A DNA stretch of 64,000 bases from Stenotrophomonas sp. SAM-B (lineage in GTDB: Bacteria > Pseudomonadota > Gammaproteobacteria > Xanthomonadales > Xanthomonadaceae), in assembly GCF_013387485.1 (NCBI RefSeq), contig NZ_JABBXB010000001.1:330001-394000 (forward strand), read 5' to 3'. Shown here in pieces: positions 9,864-21,400 of this stretch. Every line of letters begins with the position of its first letter. The first letter of the stretch is position 1. The notes under the pieces are model-generated. The model was given only the letters and a program-made list of their open reading frames with translations. It made no database searches and had not been told where the DNA came from. Made by a program: the position numbers and the translations under genes.

Positions 9864-10190
9864 GGGGTTCCCCTTTATCGTTCCTTGAACGGTGGATGGT
9901 TATCGATACTTACCGGGCAGTGATTCTTTTCCCACTCTGTACAGAATGACTTGCCGCCCCTGTCGCGCCGAACGCTCCACCGTGAAACTTCTGGCCGACA
10001 GTGAAACTTCCCCCTGCACGCACCGTGGCCGGTTTGACGGGTTCCCTGCGTGCACGTAGTTAATCCCTCAAGCCGGCCATGACGCGCCGGGACATCCAAA
10101 ACATCGGAAGCAGGCCGATGCCCTGTCGATCATGGTCGGTACCCACCGGCCCGTGAAAGACCGCTTCGGCCAGGACGCAGGGGATGGCCG
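9864..10190. promoter_or_regulatory. Divergent intergenic region before the surface-protein locus
   Basis: 327 bases with no gene. It contains the palindrome TATCGATA at 9901-9908 close to the XRE start, two copies of GTGAAACTTC (9982-9991 and 10001-10010, 19-bp period) and an 8-bp inverted repeat (TGCACGCA at 10015-10022, TGCGTGCA at 10047-10054). Promoters for both flanking genes must lie here, but I cannot fix their hexamers. Confidence 0.5.
9982..10010 (+). repeat. Direct repeat pair GTGAAACTTC, 19-bp period
   Basis: Two exact 10-mers separated by 9 nt (CTGGCCGAC-like spacer), about 180 nt upstream of the 722-aa secreted protein. The near two-turn spacing fits binding of a dimeric regulator on one DNA face. 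Confidence 0.4.
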
Positions 10191-12359
10191 ATGGATAAAG
10201 TTTCTGTTGTGAAGTTGGCGTTACGGCGATTCAGTTTGAGGGCTGTTTCGCTGTTATTTGTGATGTTGATCGCATTAAGTGCGGGTATTTCAACGGCCAG
10301 CGCACAATCGGCCTGCACGGCGGGCGCATGCGTGAGCGCCGGGCCGCGCCTGGCCTCGATCGATTCCACCCAGAGCCCCGTGCTCAATCTCCTGTTCGGC
10401 GCGCTGCTGCCCGGCACCACGGTCAACCTCAGCGTGGCCGACTGGAACAACCTGGCGGGCGCCAACATCAATCTCAACGCGCTGCTGACCCAGCTCAACG
10501 GCGGCGTGGTGGTGAGTGATCCCAGCCAGGTGCTCAACGCCAACATCACCTTGGGCCAGCTGCGTGCGGCGATGGTGCAGGTGCTGCAGGCCGACGGGCA
10601 GACTGCGGCAGCCAACGTGCTCAACGCGCTCCCGCTCGGTGCGGCCGGGGTGAGCGGCAACATCCGCCTGGCCGACATCCTGCAGATCGCGCTGCCCACC
10701 GGCTCGCTGGCGACGGTGCGGCTCAACGTGCTGGACCTGCTGACCGGTGGCATCCAGCTCTACAACTTCCGCAACGTCCTCACCACGCCGGCGCCGATCA
10801 CCGTGGATACCGCTGCACTCGGCCTCAACGGCGTCGCCAACGTGCGCCTGTGGCTGCAGGTGGTCGAGCCGCCGGTCTATACCTGCGGCGCGGCGGGCGC
10901 GGCATTCCACAGCGCGGCGATCCGCATCAAGCTGGATCTGGACCTGGTGCAGGGGCTCAACACCGGCACGCTCTCGGCGGCGTTGAGCGGCCTGAATCTG
11001 CTGGGTGTCACGCTCTCCAACACCAGCATCACCGCCGATGTCCTGCATCTGCAGGTGTACGCCGATGTCGCGCGTGCCGAAGGCGCGATCTCGGCCATCA
11101 ACCTGGTCGGCAACGCGGTCACCCTGCAGGCGCGGCCGGGCCTGGTGAATCTCTACGTCGGCCAGATCAGCGATGCCACGTTCTTCAACCGCAGCACCGT
11201 GCTGACCGACACCGCATTGACCGCGGCCACACTGACCTCGCTGAGCGTGCGCGTGCGGGTTTCGGCCAACGTGCTTGGCCTGCTCACGCCGGTGGCCGAC
11301 ATCACCATTCCGCTGACGGTCACCATCCGCAGTTTCGCCACTGCCACGCCCGGGCTGCAGAGCGCCAGTTTCACCGGCCCATACCCACAGACACGCACGC
11401 TGAGCGCCGGCACCGTCAGTGCGGCGACGATGGTCTCCACCCTGGTCAATTCGCTCAGCATCCAAGTCACCAGCGGCAATCCCACGGTCACCCTGCTGAG
11501 CGGCATCCCGTTGCCGCTGCCGGTGGCCGACCTGGTCAACGGCATCGTCAACACGCTGCTCACGCCGATCCGCACGCAGGTCAACGCGCTGGTCACGCCG
11601 GTGTTGACCGCGCTGCTCGGCGGCGTGGTCGACAATCTGCTGGCCCTGCTCGGCATCCGCATCGGCCAGGCGGTGTTCACCGTGGAAGGCATCACCCAGG
11701 CCTGTGCGGCGACGCTGCAGCTGGTCAAGGACCTGCAGCCGACCAGCGACACCGGGCGCTTCAATCTCTCCATCACCTACAACGGCAGTACCGTCGGCTC
11801 GGCCAGCAACGTCGGCAACAACGGCGCCACCGCCGCGGTGATCACCGTCCCCGGTGGCAGCTACGCGCTGGCCGAAGCCGCGGCGGCCGGCACCACGCTC
11901 GCCCGCTATGCCAGCACCTGGCAGTGCACCGACCAGAACAACACCGTGGTGTCCTCCGGCAGCGGCGGCAGCTTCACCCTGCAGGCACCGGCCATGACCG
12001 CCACTGCGGTCACCCTGGTGTGCCGGATCACGAACCGGACGCGGCAAGCGGACCTGTCGATCACCAAGACCGATGGCAGCGGCAGCTACACGCCGGGCGG
12101 CACCGCGACCTACACGTTGCTGGTCCGCAACGACGGCCCGGATGCGGTGACCAATGCCGTGGTCGCCGACAGCCTGCCCAACGGCACCACGCTGCGCGGC
12201 GCCTGGACCTGCAGCGCCACCAGCGGAAGCACCTGCGCCGCGGCGAGCGGCGGTGCCGTCGGCGGCAACGCGGTGAGCGTGGGGGTGAACCTGATCAACG
12301 GCGGGCAGGCCACGATCAGCGTACCGGTCAGCTTCAGCAGCAACCCGGGCGCGTACTAG
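10191..12359 (+). CDS. Secreted protein with C-terminal DUF11-like domain (surface locus gene 1)
   Basis: I do not recognise this 722-aa protein as a named family. Residues 1-39 are a Sec signal peptide (RRFSLRAVSLLFVMLIALSA, ending SAQS). Residues 40-500 are Leu/Asn/Val/Thr-rich with many short beta-like repeats (LNALLTQLNG, LLNVLDL-type). Residues about 505-615 form a beta-sandwich-like domain (LQLVKDLQPTSDTGRFNLSI, VPGGSYALAE). Residues 620-722 start a DUF11 domain (LSITKTDGSGSYTPGGTATY) that stops abruptly after PVSFSSNPGAY. The start follows AGGGGA. It heads a three-gene + strand locus with the giant protein and the barrel, and probably forms an extracellular partner. Confidence 0.75.
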   Translation: MDKVSVVKLALRRFSLRAVSLLFVMLIALSAGISTASAQSACTAGACVSAGPRLASIDSTQSPVLNLLFGALLPGTTVNLSVADWNNLAGANINLNALLTQLNGGVVVSDPSQVLNANITLGQLRAAMVQVLQADGQTAAANVLNALPLGAAGVSGNIRLADILQIALPTGSLATVRLNVLDLLTGGIQLYNFRNVLTTPAPITVDTAALGLNGVANVRLWLQVVEPPVYTCGAAGAAFHSAAIRIKLDLDLVQGLNTGTLSAALSGLNLLGVTLSNTSITADVLHLQVYADVARAEGAISAINLVGNAVTLQARPGLVNLYVGQISDATFFNRSTVLTDTALTAATLTSLSVRVRVSANVLGLLTPVADITIPLTVTIRSFATATPGLQSASFTGPYPQTRTLSAGTVSAATMVSTLVNSLSIQVTSGNPTVTLLSGIPLPLPVADLVNGIVNTLLTPIRTQVNALVTPVLTALLGGVVDNLLALLGIRIGQAVFTVEGITQACAATLQLVKDLQPTSDTGRFNLSITYNGSTVGSASNVGNNGATAAVITVPGGSYALAEAAAAGTTLARYASTWQCTDQNNTVVSSGSGGSFTLQAPAMTATAVTLVCRITNRTRQADLSITKTDGSGSYTPGGTATYTLLVRNDGPDAVTNAVVADSLPNGTTLRGAWTCSATSGSTCAAASGGAVGGNAVSVGVNLINGGQATISVPVSFSSNPGAY

Positions 12360-12438
12360 CGCCCGGTGCAGCACGGCGTGTGGCGCGGGGTGACCCGTGC
12401 AGGGGATGGACAGGACCACTGTTTTCGAGGATGAGCGC

Positions 12439-15400
12439 ATGGCAGCAACCGGCACAAACAGCAGGGCAGGGACGGCCTCGGCCTGCATCGCGCGCGCGGT
12501 GGCCCTGCTGGCGTTGCTGCTGCCGCCGCCGCTGCTGGCGCAGAGCTATCCCAACCCGCTCAACAACACCGCCACGGTGACGGCGCCGGCCGATGTCGGC
12601 GATCCCGCGCCCGGCAACAACAGCGCCATCGACAGCAATGCACTGGCCCTGCAGGCGCAGCTGAGCGTCACCAAGGCGCTGCTCAGTGCCACACCGGTCG
12701 CGGCCGGTGGAGCGGTGCAGTACCGCATCCAGGTCAACAACGCGGGCCCGTCCGCCGCCTCGGGCGTGGGCGTGGTCGATACCGTGTCCGCGCTGCTCAC
12801 CAATGTCAGCTGGACCTGCCAGGCCACCACCGCCGCCTCGTCGTGCGCGCAGGCCACCGGCAGCGGCAATGCGATCAACGTGCAGGTCACTGTCGGCGTC
12901 AACGACAGCGTGGTGCTGCTGGTCACGGGCACGGCCCCGACCAGCACGCCGGCCACGGTGCCGGCCAACAGCGTCTCGCTGGTGCTGCCGGTAGGCACCA
13001 CCGACCCGACCCCGGGGGACAACACCGCGACCACGCCGGCGGTGCCGGTGCAGGCCAACGCACTGGTGGCCAACAACGACACCTTTGCCACGGCGATCTC
13101 TTCGACCACGGGCGGCAGCACGCCCACCGTGCTCGGCAACGACACGCTCAACGGCGCCCCGGTGAACGGGCCCGACCTGATCATCGCGCTGCAGAGCGCA
13201 CCGTCCGGCTTCACGATCAACAGCACAGGCGTGATCACCGTGCCCGCGGGTGCGGCCGCCGGGGCGACCACGCTGACCTACCAGATCTGCGAGAACGCCT
13301 CGCCGACCAACTGCGCCACCGCGACGGTGAGCCTCATCATCGGCCCGACCGCGGTGAACGACAGCTTCAACGCGACCGGTGGCGCGCCCTCGCTGACCGC
13401 TACCGTAGCCGCCAACGACAACGCGCCGACGGGCGCGGTGTTCACCGCCGTCGGCGTGCCGCCGGCCGGTCTGACGCTCAACGGCGACGGCAGCTTCACC
13501 TACGCGCCTGCCGGTGGCATCGCTGCGGCGACGTCCTTCCAGTACCAGGTCTGCCTGCCGGCACCGAACGGGACCGTCTGCAGCACGGCGACCGCCTCGA
13601 TCGTGGTCAATGCGAACGCGCTGGTCGCCGTCGATGACACCTTCACCACGCCCCTTCCGCCCGGCACCGGCGGGCTGACCCCGAGCGTGCTCGGCAACGA
13701 CACCTTCAACGGCGGCACCGTGCCGCAGGCGCAGGTCACGCTGAGTCTGGTCGGTGCACCGGCCGGTTTCGCGATCAATGCCAACGGCACTATCCAGGTG
13801 CCTGCCACCGCTGCGGCCGGCCCGTTGGCGCTGACCTACCGCTTCTGCGAGAACTCCCTGCCGGCCAACTGCGCCACGGCCACGGCGAATCTGATCGTCA
13901 GCCCGGACGCGGTCAACGATACGGTCACCACACCGGGCGGTGGACAGCCTGCGACCGGCACCCTGGCCGGCAACGACACCATCGCCAGTGGCTCCACCTA
14001 CACGCTGGGGACCGCGCCGACCCGGGGCATCGCGGTGGTCAACGCCGATGGCACCTTCAGCTATACGCCGACCAACGCCAACACCGGACCGGACTCGTTC
14101 ACGTACCAGGTGTGCCTGCCGACGCCGAACACGACGGTGTGCGACAGCGCGACCGTCAGCGTCAACGTGCAGGGCAACCAGATCGCCGCCGTGGACGATC
14201 TGTTCGTGACACCGCTGCAGCCGGGGAACACCACGAGCGTCAGCCTTCTCACCAACGACACGCTCAACGGCGCGGCGGTTGCGCCGGGCGCGGTTGCCCT
14301 CACGCTCAGCAATGCGCCGGCCGATTACGCCGTCGACGCCGGTGGGCAGGTGATTGTTCCCGCCAGCGCCGCCGCCGGTGCGGTGAATTTCAGCTATCAG
14401 ATCTGCGAACTAGCCACCCCGGGCAACTGCGCCACCGCCAACGTACAGCTGGTGATCGCGCCGGATGCGGTGGACGACGTCTTCTCGGCCACGGCGGGCA
14501 TCGCCTTGACCGGAACGGTTGCCGGCAACGACAACGTGCCGACCGGTGCGCAGTTCAGCGTGCTGGCGGTGGCCGCGCACGGCAGCGTCACGCTCGCCGC
14601 GGACGGCAGCTTCAGCTATACCGCCCAGGCGGCCTACACCGGGCCGGACAGTTTCCGTTACCAGGTGTGCCTGCCGGCACCGAACGGCAACGTGTGCGAC
14701 AGCGCCACGGCCACGATCAACGTCAGCCCCGGTGCGATCGTCGCCACCAACGATGATTTCAGCAGCGCGCCGCTGACCAGCGCCGGTGGGCTCACCGCCA
14801 GCGTGCTGGGCAACGACACCCTCAACGGTGTTGCGATCCTTCCCGCGCAGGCCGCGCTCTCGCTGATCAACGCCCCTCCGGCCGGCTACACCCTCGATGC
14901 CGCCGGCCAGTTGCAGGTGCCTGCCGATGCCGCCGCCGGCCCGGTCACGCTGACCTATCAGCTGTGCCAGGCCGGTACCAGCAACTGTGCCACCGCCACC
15001 ATCGTCGTCGTGATCGCGCCGGATGCGGTGGCGGATGCGTACACCACCCAGGTCGCCACGGCGCTCAGCGGCAATGTGTCGGTGAACGACAACACCGCGG
15101 CCGGCACCACCTTCGCGGTGACGGGCGCGACTCCGCCCGGCCTGGCGTTCAACGCCGATGGCAGCTTCATCTACACCCCGCCGGCGCAGTACACCGGCAC
15201 CACCACGTTCAACTACCAGGCCTGCCTGGCCGCGCCGCTGGCGGGCGTCTGCGATACCGCCACGGTCACGCTCAACGTCAATGCCGGCACCCTGGTCGCC
15301 AATGACGATGATTTCCGCAGCGCGATCATCACGCCCACCACCGGCGGCACCACCAACAGCGTGCTGGCCAACGACACCATCAACGGTGCCATTCCGCCTG

Positions 15401-18400
15401 CGCCGGCCCAGGTGATCCTGAGCCTGGTCGGTGCGCCGGCCGGGTATGTACTCAACAGCAACGGCACGATCTCGGTGCCGGGCGGTGCAGCCTCCGGGGC
15501 GCTCGACTTCTCCTACCAGCTGTGCGAAGCGGCGCTGCCCGGCAACTGCGCCACGGCGGCGGTGCGCCTGCTGCTGGCGCCGGTGGCGGTCAACGATACC
15601 TTCAGCACACCGGTGGGCGTGGCGGTGACCGGCAACGTGGCCGGCAATGACAACGTGCCGGCGAACGCCGCCTTCAGCCTGAGTGGCACCGCGCCGACCG
15701 GGCTGGTGTTCAATCCGGATGGCGGCTTCACCTATACCCCGCCGGCCGGCACCCAGGGCGCGATCACCTTCGCCTACCAGGCCTGCCTGCCTGCGCCGGA
15801 CAACGCGGTGTGTGCGGGCGCGACGGTCACCCTCAACGTCAATGCCGGCACCCTGATCGCCAATGACGATGATTTCCGGGGCGTCCCGATCGACCCCGAG
15901 CTCGGCGGCAGTACCGCTTCGGTCCTGGTCAATGACAGCCTCAACGGCACCGTGCCGCCCGCCTCCGCGGACGTGCTGCTCAGCCTGGTCGGTGCGCCGG
16001 CCGGGTATACGCTGGCTTCCGATGGCAGCGTGACGGTCGGCAGCGGCGTCCCGGCCGGCGCGGTCACGCTGACCTACCAGCTGTGCGAAGCGGCGTTGCC
16101 GGGCAACTGCGACTCGGCGCAGATCCGGCTGCTGGTGGCACCGTCCGCGCAGGCCGACGTGTTCTCCACGCCGGCCGGTCAATTGCTGGCGGGCAACGTC
16201 GGCAGCAACGACAACGCGCCGGCCGGTGCGGTGTTCTCCCTGACCACCCCGGCGCCGGCGGGACTGCAGTTCGGCCCGGACGGCACGTTCCAGTACACGC
16301 CGCCGGCCGGCTTCACCGGGCCGGTGACGTTCACCTACCAGGTCTGCCTGCCGGCGCCGGACACCGCCCAGTGCCGCACCGCCACGGCGACCATCAACGT
16401 CAACGCCGGCACGCTGCTGGCGCGCGATGACGACTTCAGTGCCGCGCCGCTCGCGCCCGGCGGCACCACCACGGTCAGCGTGCTGGCCAACGACGCGCTG
16501 GATGGCGTCACACCGCCGGCCCCTGCGAGCGTGCTGCTCAGCCTGGTCGGCGCCCCGGCCGGCTACGCGCTGGATGCCAATGGTCTGCTGCAGGTGCCGC
16601 CCACCGCGGTGGGCGGTGCTGCGGTGCTGACGTACCAGGTCTGCGAAGCGGCGCTGCCGGGCAACTGCGCCAGCGCCACGATCCGTCTGGTGGTCTCACC
16701 GTCGGCGAGTAACGATGTGTTCTCCACGCCGGCCGGGCAAGCGCTCAACGGCGCCGTGGGGGACAACGACAACGTGCCACCGGGCGCGCTGTTCACCGTC
16801 ACCGGCACCGCGCCGGCCGGCCTGGTGTTCAGCGGCAGCGGCAGCTTCACCTATACCCCGCCGGTCGGCACCACCGGCGCGGTCACGTTCGACTACCAGG
16901 TCTGCCTGCCGGCGCCCAACGCCACGCTGTGCGCGAATGCCAGCGCCACCATCACCGTCAACGCAGGCACGCTCGCCGCCAATCCGGATGACTTCAGCAC
17001 GACCCCGATCAACCCGGTCACCGGCGGCAGCACCCCCTCGGTGCTGGCCAACGATGCGCTCAACGGCAGCACTCCGCCGGCGGCAGCCGATGTGCTGCTG
17101 TCGTTGCAGGGCGCGCCGGCCGGGCTGGCCATCACCGCCGAAGGTGCGGTGACGGTGGCACCGGGCACGCCGGCAGGCGTGAAGAATCTGACCTACCAGC
17201 TCTGTGAAGCAGCGGCGCCATCCAACTGCGCCATCGCCACCGCACGCGTGGTGGTCGCGCCGTCCGCCGTGGACGATGCGTTGTCCACGCCCTCGGGCCA
17301 GGTGCTGAACGGCTCGGTGGCCAGCAACGACAATGTGCCGGTGGGCGCCCAGTTCACCGTGCTCAACATCCCGCCGGACGGTCTGGTGCTCGCGGCCGAC
17401 GGCACCTTCAGCTATACGCCCCCGGTCGGCTTCAGTGGCGCAATCCCGTTCACCTACCAGGTCTGCCTGCCGGCACCGGACGCAGGCGTCTGCGCGACGG
17501 CCAGCGTCACCCTCAACGTCAACAGCGGCACGCTGGTGGCGGTCGACGACAGCTTCGCCACGCCGCTCGCCCCCGGTACCGCCTCGCCGTCCGTGCTGGT
17601 CAACGACACACTCAATGCGGCCACGCCGCTGCCTGCCGAGGTCGTGCTGTCGCTGATCGGCGCGCCGACCGGTTTCGCCATCGCTGCCGATGGCACGGTC
17701 ACGGTCGCCGCCGGGACCGCCGCCGGCGCCACCACGCTCACGTACCAGATCTGCGAAGCCGCTGCGTCGTCCAACTGTGCCACCGCCGGTATCGCGCTGG
17801 TGGTGGCGCCTGCGCCGGTCAACGATGCGTTCGCCGTGCAGGCGGGCCAGACGATCAATGGCGTGGTCTCGGGCAACGACAACATGCCCATCGGGTCGCT
17901 CTACACCGTGCCGGGCGCACTGCCGTCTGGTGTGACCTTCAATGCCGACGGCAGCTTCAGCTACACGCCGCCGGCCGGCACCACCAGCCCGACCAGCTTC
18001 ACCTACCAGGCCTGCCTGCCGGCGCCGAACGCGGCCGTCTGCGGCACCGCCACGGTCACGCTCAACATCAACAACGGCGCCCTGGTCGCGGCCGACGACA
18101 GCTTCGGTGCGATCGCGCCGGGCGCTGCCACGCCCAGCGTGTTGAACAACGATGCGCTCAACGGCGTCAGCCCGGTACCGGCCGCCAGCGTCTCGCTGAG
18201 CCTGGTCGGCGCGCCGGCCGGATTCACGATCAACCCCAACGGCACGGTCTCGGTGGCGGGCAATGCGCCTACCGGCGCGACCACGCTGAGCTACCAGATC
18301 TGCGAAACCGCCGCGGCGAACAACTGCGCCACCGCGAGCATCGCGCTGGTGGTGCGTCCGGCCCCCGTCGATGATGCGATCGCCGTGCAGGCCGGCCAGC

Positions 18401-21400
18401 CCAACAGCGGCAACGTGTCGGGCAATGACAACATGCCGGCGGGCTCGACCTGGAGCGTGGCCGCGCCGCCCCAGGGGCTGGTGTTCAACAGCAACGGCAG
18501 CTTCACCTATACGCCGCCGGCCGGCACTGTAGGCCCGGTCACGTTCGCCTACCAGGCCTGCCTGCCCGCACCGGATGCCGCCCTCTGCGGCACCGCCACG
18601 GCCACCTTGACCATCGCCGTCAACGCCGTGGTCGCCAACGACGATACCTTCGCTGCGCCGCTCACCGGTGGCTCCGCCACGCCCAGCGTGCTGGCCAACG
18701 ATTCGCTCAATGGCGTCAGCCCGCCGGCCGCGGCGACGGTGCAGCTGCTGCTGCTCGGTGCACCGGCCGGCTTCGTGATCAACAACGATGGCACCGTGCA
18801 GATTCCCGTCGGCGCCGCCGCCGGTGCCACGACGCTGACCTATCAGCTGTGCGAAGCCGCATCGCCGACCAACTGCGCCACCGCCGCGATCCGCATCGTG
18901 GTCACGCCGGCGCCGCAGAACGATGCCTTCTCCGTGCCGGCCGGTGGCACGCTCGTCAACGGCAGCGTCGCCGCCAACGACAGCATGCCTGCCGGGTCCA
19001 CCTGGACCGTGCAGGGCACGCCGCCGAACGGGCTGCTGTTCAATGGCGACGGCACCTTCAGCTACACGCCGCCGGTGGGCACCACCGGTGCGGTGACCTT
19101 CACCTATCAGACCTGCCTGCCCGCACCCAACGCCGGTGTCTGTGGCACGGCGACGGTCACGCTCAACGTCAATCTGGGCACGTTGGCGGCCGCCGACGAT
19201 AGCTTTACCAACATCGCGCCGGGTACCGCCACGCCCAGCGTACTCGGCAACGATGCGCTCAACGGCGTCAGTCCGCCGGTGCCGGCCACCGTGCAGCTGA
19301 GCCTGGTCGGTGCACCGCCCGGTTACAGCGTCGCCCCGGATGGCACGATCAACGTGCCGACCGGTGTTGTCGCCGGCGCGACCACGCTGACCTACCAGAT
19401 CTGCGAAACCGCCGCGCCGTCCAATTGCGATACCGCCACGGTTGCGCTGGTGATCCGTCCGGCACCGCAGAACGACGCCTATGCGGTGCAGGCCGGTGGC
19501 ACGATCAGCAACGGCAACGTCGCGGCGAACGATGGCATGCCGGCCGGCGCGAGCTGGACCGTGCAGGGCGCGCCTCCGGCGGGCCTCGTGTTCAATGTCG
19601 ATGGCACGTTCACCTATACCCCGCCGCTCGGCACCACCGGTCCGGTCACCTTCACCTACCAGACCTGTCTGCCGGCCCCGAACGCGGCACTGTGCGCGAC
19701 CGCCACGGTGACGCTCAACGTCAACACCGGCACCCTGGCCGCCGCCGATGACACGCTCACCGGCGTGCTGCCCGGCGCGACCACGGCCGGCAGCGTGCTG
19801 GCCAATGACAGCCTCAACGGCACCTCGCCGCCGACCGCGACGGATGTGCTGCTGAGCCTGGTCGGTGCACCGGCCGGCTTCACGATCAATCCGGACGGCA
19901 CGATCAGCGTCGGTGGCGGGGTGACCGCCGGCCCGACCACGCTCACCTATCAGATCTGCGAAGCCGCTGCATCGAACAACTGCGATACCGCCAGCGTCAC
20001 CGTGGTGGTGACGCCGCTGCCGCAGAACGATGCCTTCAGCGTGCAGCTGGGGCAGACGCTGGGCAACAGCGTGGCGAGCAACGACAACCTGCCGCCCGGC
20101 GCCAGCTGGACACTGCAGGGCACGCCGCCGGCCGGCCTGACCTTCAATGCCGATGGCTCGTTCACCTATACCCCGCCGGGTGGCACCACCGGGCCGGTGA
20201 ACTTCACCTACCAGGCCTGCCTGCCGGCGCCGAACACGACCCTGTGCGGCACCGCCACGGTCACCCTCACCATCACCACCGGTGCGCTGCTGGCCGGCAA
20301 TGACACCTTCAGTGGCATCGCCCCGGGCACCACGTCGGCCGCCAGCGTGCTGGCCAATGACAGCCTCAACGGCGTCTCGCCGCCGGCCGCGGCCAGCGTC
20401 GTGCTGAGCCTGGTGGGCGCGCCCGCCGGCTTCGCGATCACGCCCAGCGGCACCATCAGCGTCGCCACCGGCACGATGGCAGGCGCGACCACGCTCACCT
20501 ACCAGATCTGCGAAGCCGCCGCGCCAGGCAACTGCGCCACGGCCACGGTGACAGTGATCGTCAGTCCCACGCCGCAGAACGATGCCTTCTCGGTGCAGGC
20601 CGGGCAGAGTCTGGGCAACAGTGTGGCGACCAATGACAGCCTGCCGCCGGGGTCCACCTGGGCGATCCAGGGCATGCCGCCCGCCGGGCTTGCGTTCAAC
20701 GCCGATGGCAGCTTCACCTATACGCCGCCGATCGGCACGCCCAGCCCGGTGACCTTCGTTTACAGCGCGTGCCTGCCAGCACCGAATAGCAGCCTGTGCG
20801 GCACGGCCACGGTCACCCTCAACGTCAACAACGGCACGCTCACCGCCGGCGATGACACGCTCACCGGCGTGCTGCCCGGTGCGACCACGGGCGGCAGCGT
20901 GCTCGCCAACGACAGCCTCAACGGTGTCTCGCCGCCGGCGCCCGCCGATGTGGTGCTGAGCCTGGTCGGCGCGCCGGGTGGCTTCACCCTCTCGCCGGAC
21001 GGCACGATCAGCGTGGGCACCGGTGTGGTGTCCGGTCCGACCACGATCACCTACCAGATCTGCGAAGCGGCGGCGCCGGCCAACTGCGATACCGCCAGCG
21101 TCACCGTGGTCGTCACCCCGGCACCGCAGAACGATGCCTTCGCAGTGCAGGCCGGACAGACGTTGGGCAACACTGTCGCCGCCAACGACAACACGCCGCC
21201 GGGTGCGGTGTTCACCCTGCAGGACACTGCGCCGGCGGGCCTGGCCTTCAACCCCGACGGCACGTTCACCTATACCCCGGCCGCGGGCGTGACCGGCCCG
21301 GTCAGCGTCGCCTACCAGGTATGCCTGCCGGCGCCGAACGGCAGCCTGTGCGGCCGCGCGATCCTCACCATCAACGTCAACAACGGCCTGCTGGTGGCCG

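Noticed and set aside
12360..12438. Frameshift joining genes 1 and 2 of the surface locus into one
   Set aside because: The second reading frame opens with a proper signal peptide and start codon, and the intervening 79 bp has stops, so two genes are the simpler reading; ancestral fission is kept as a finding.
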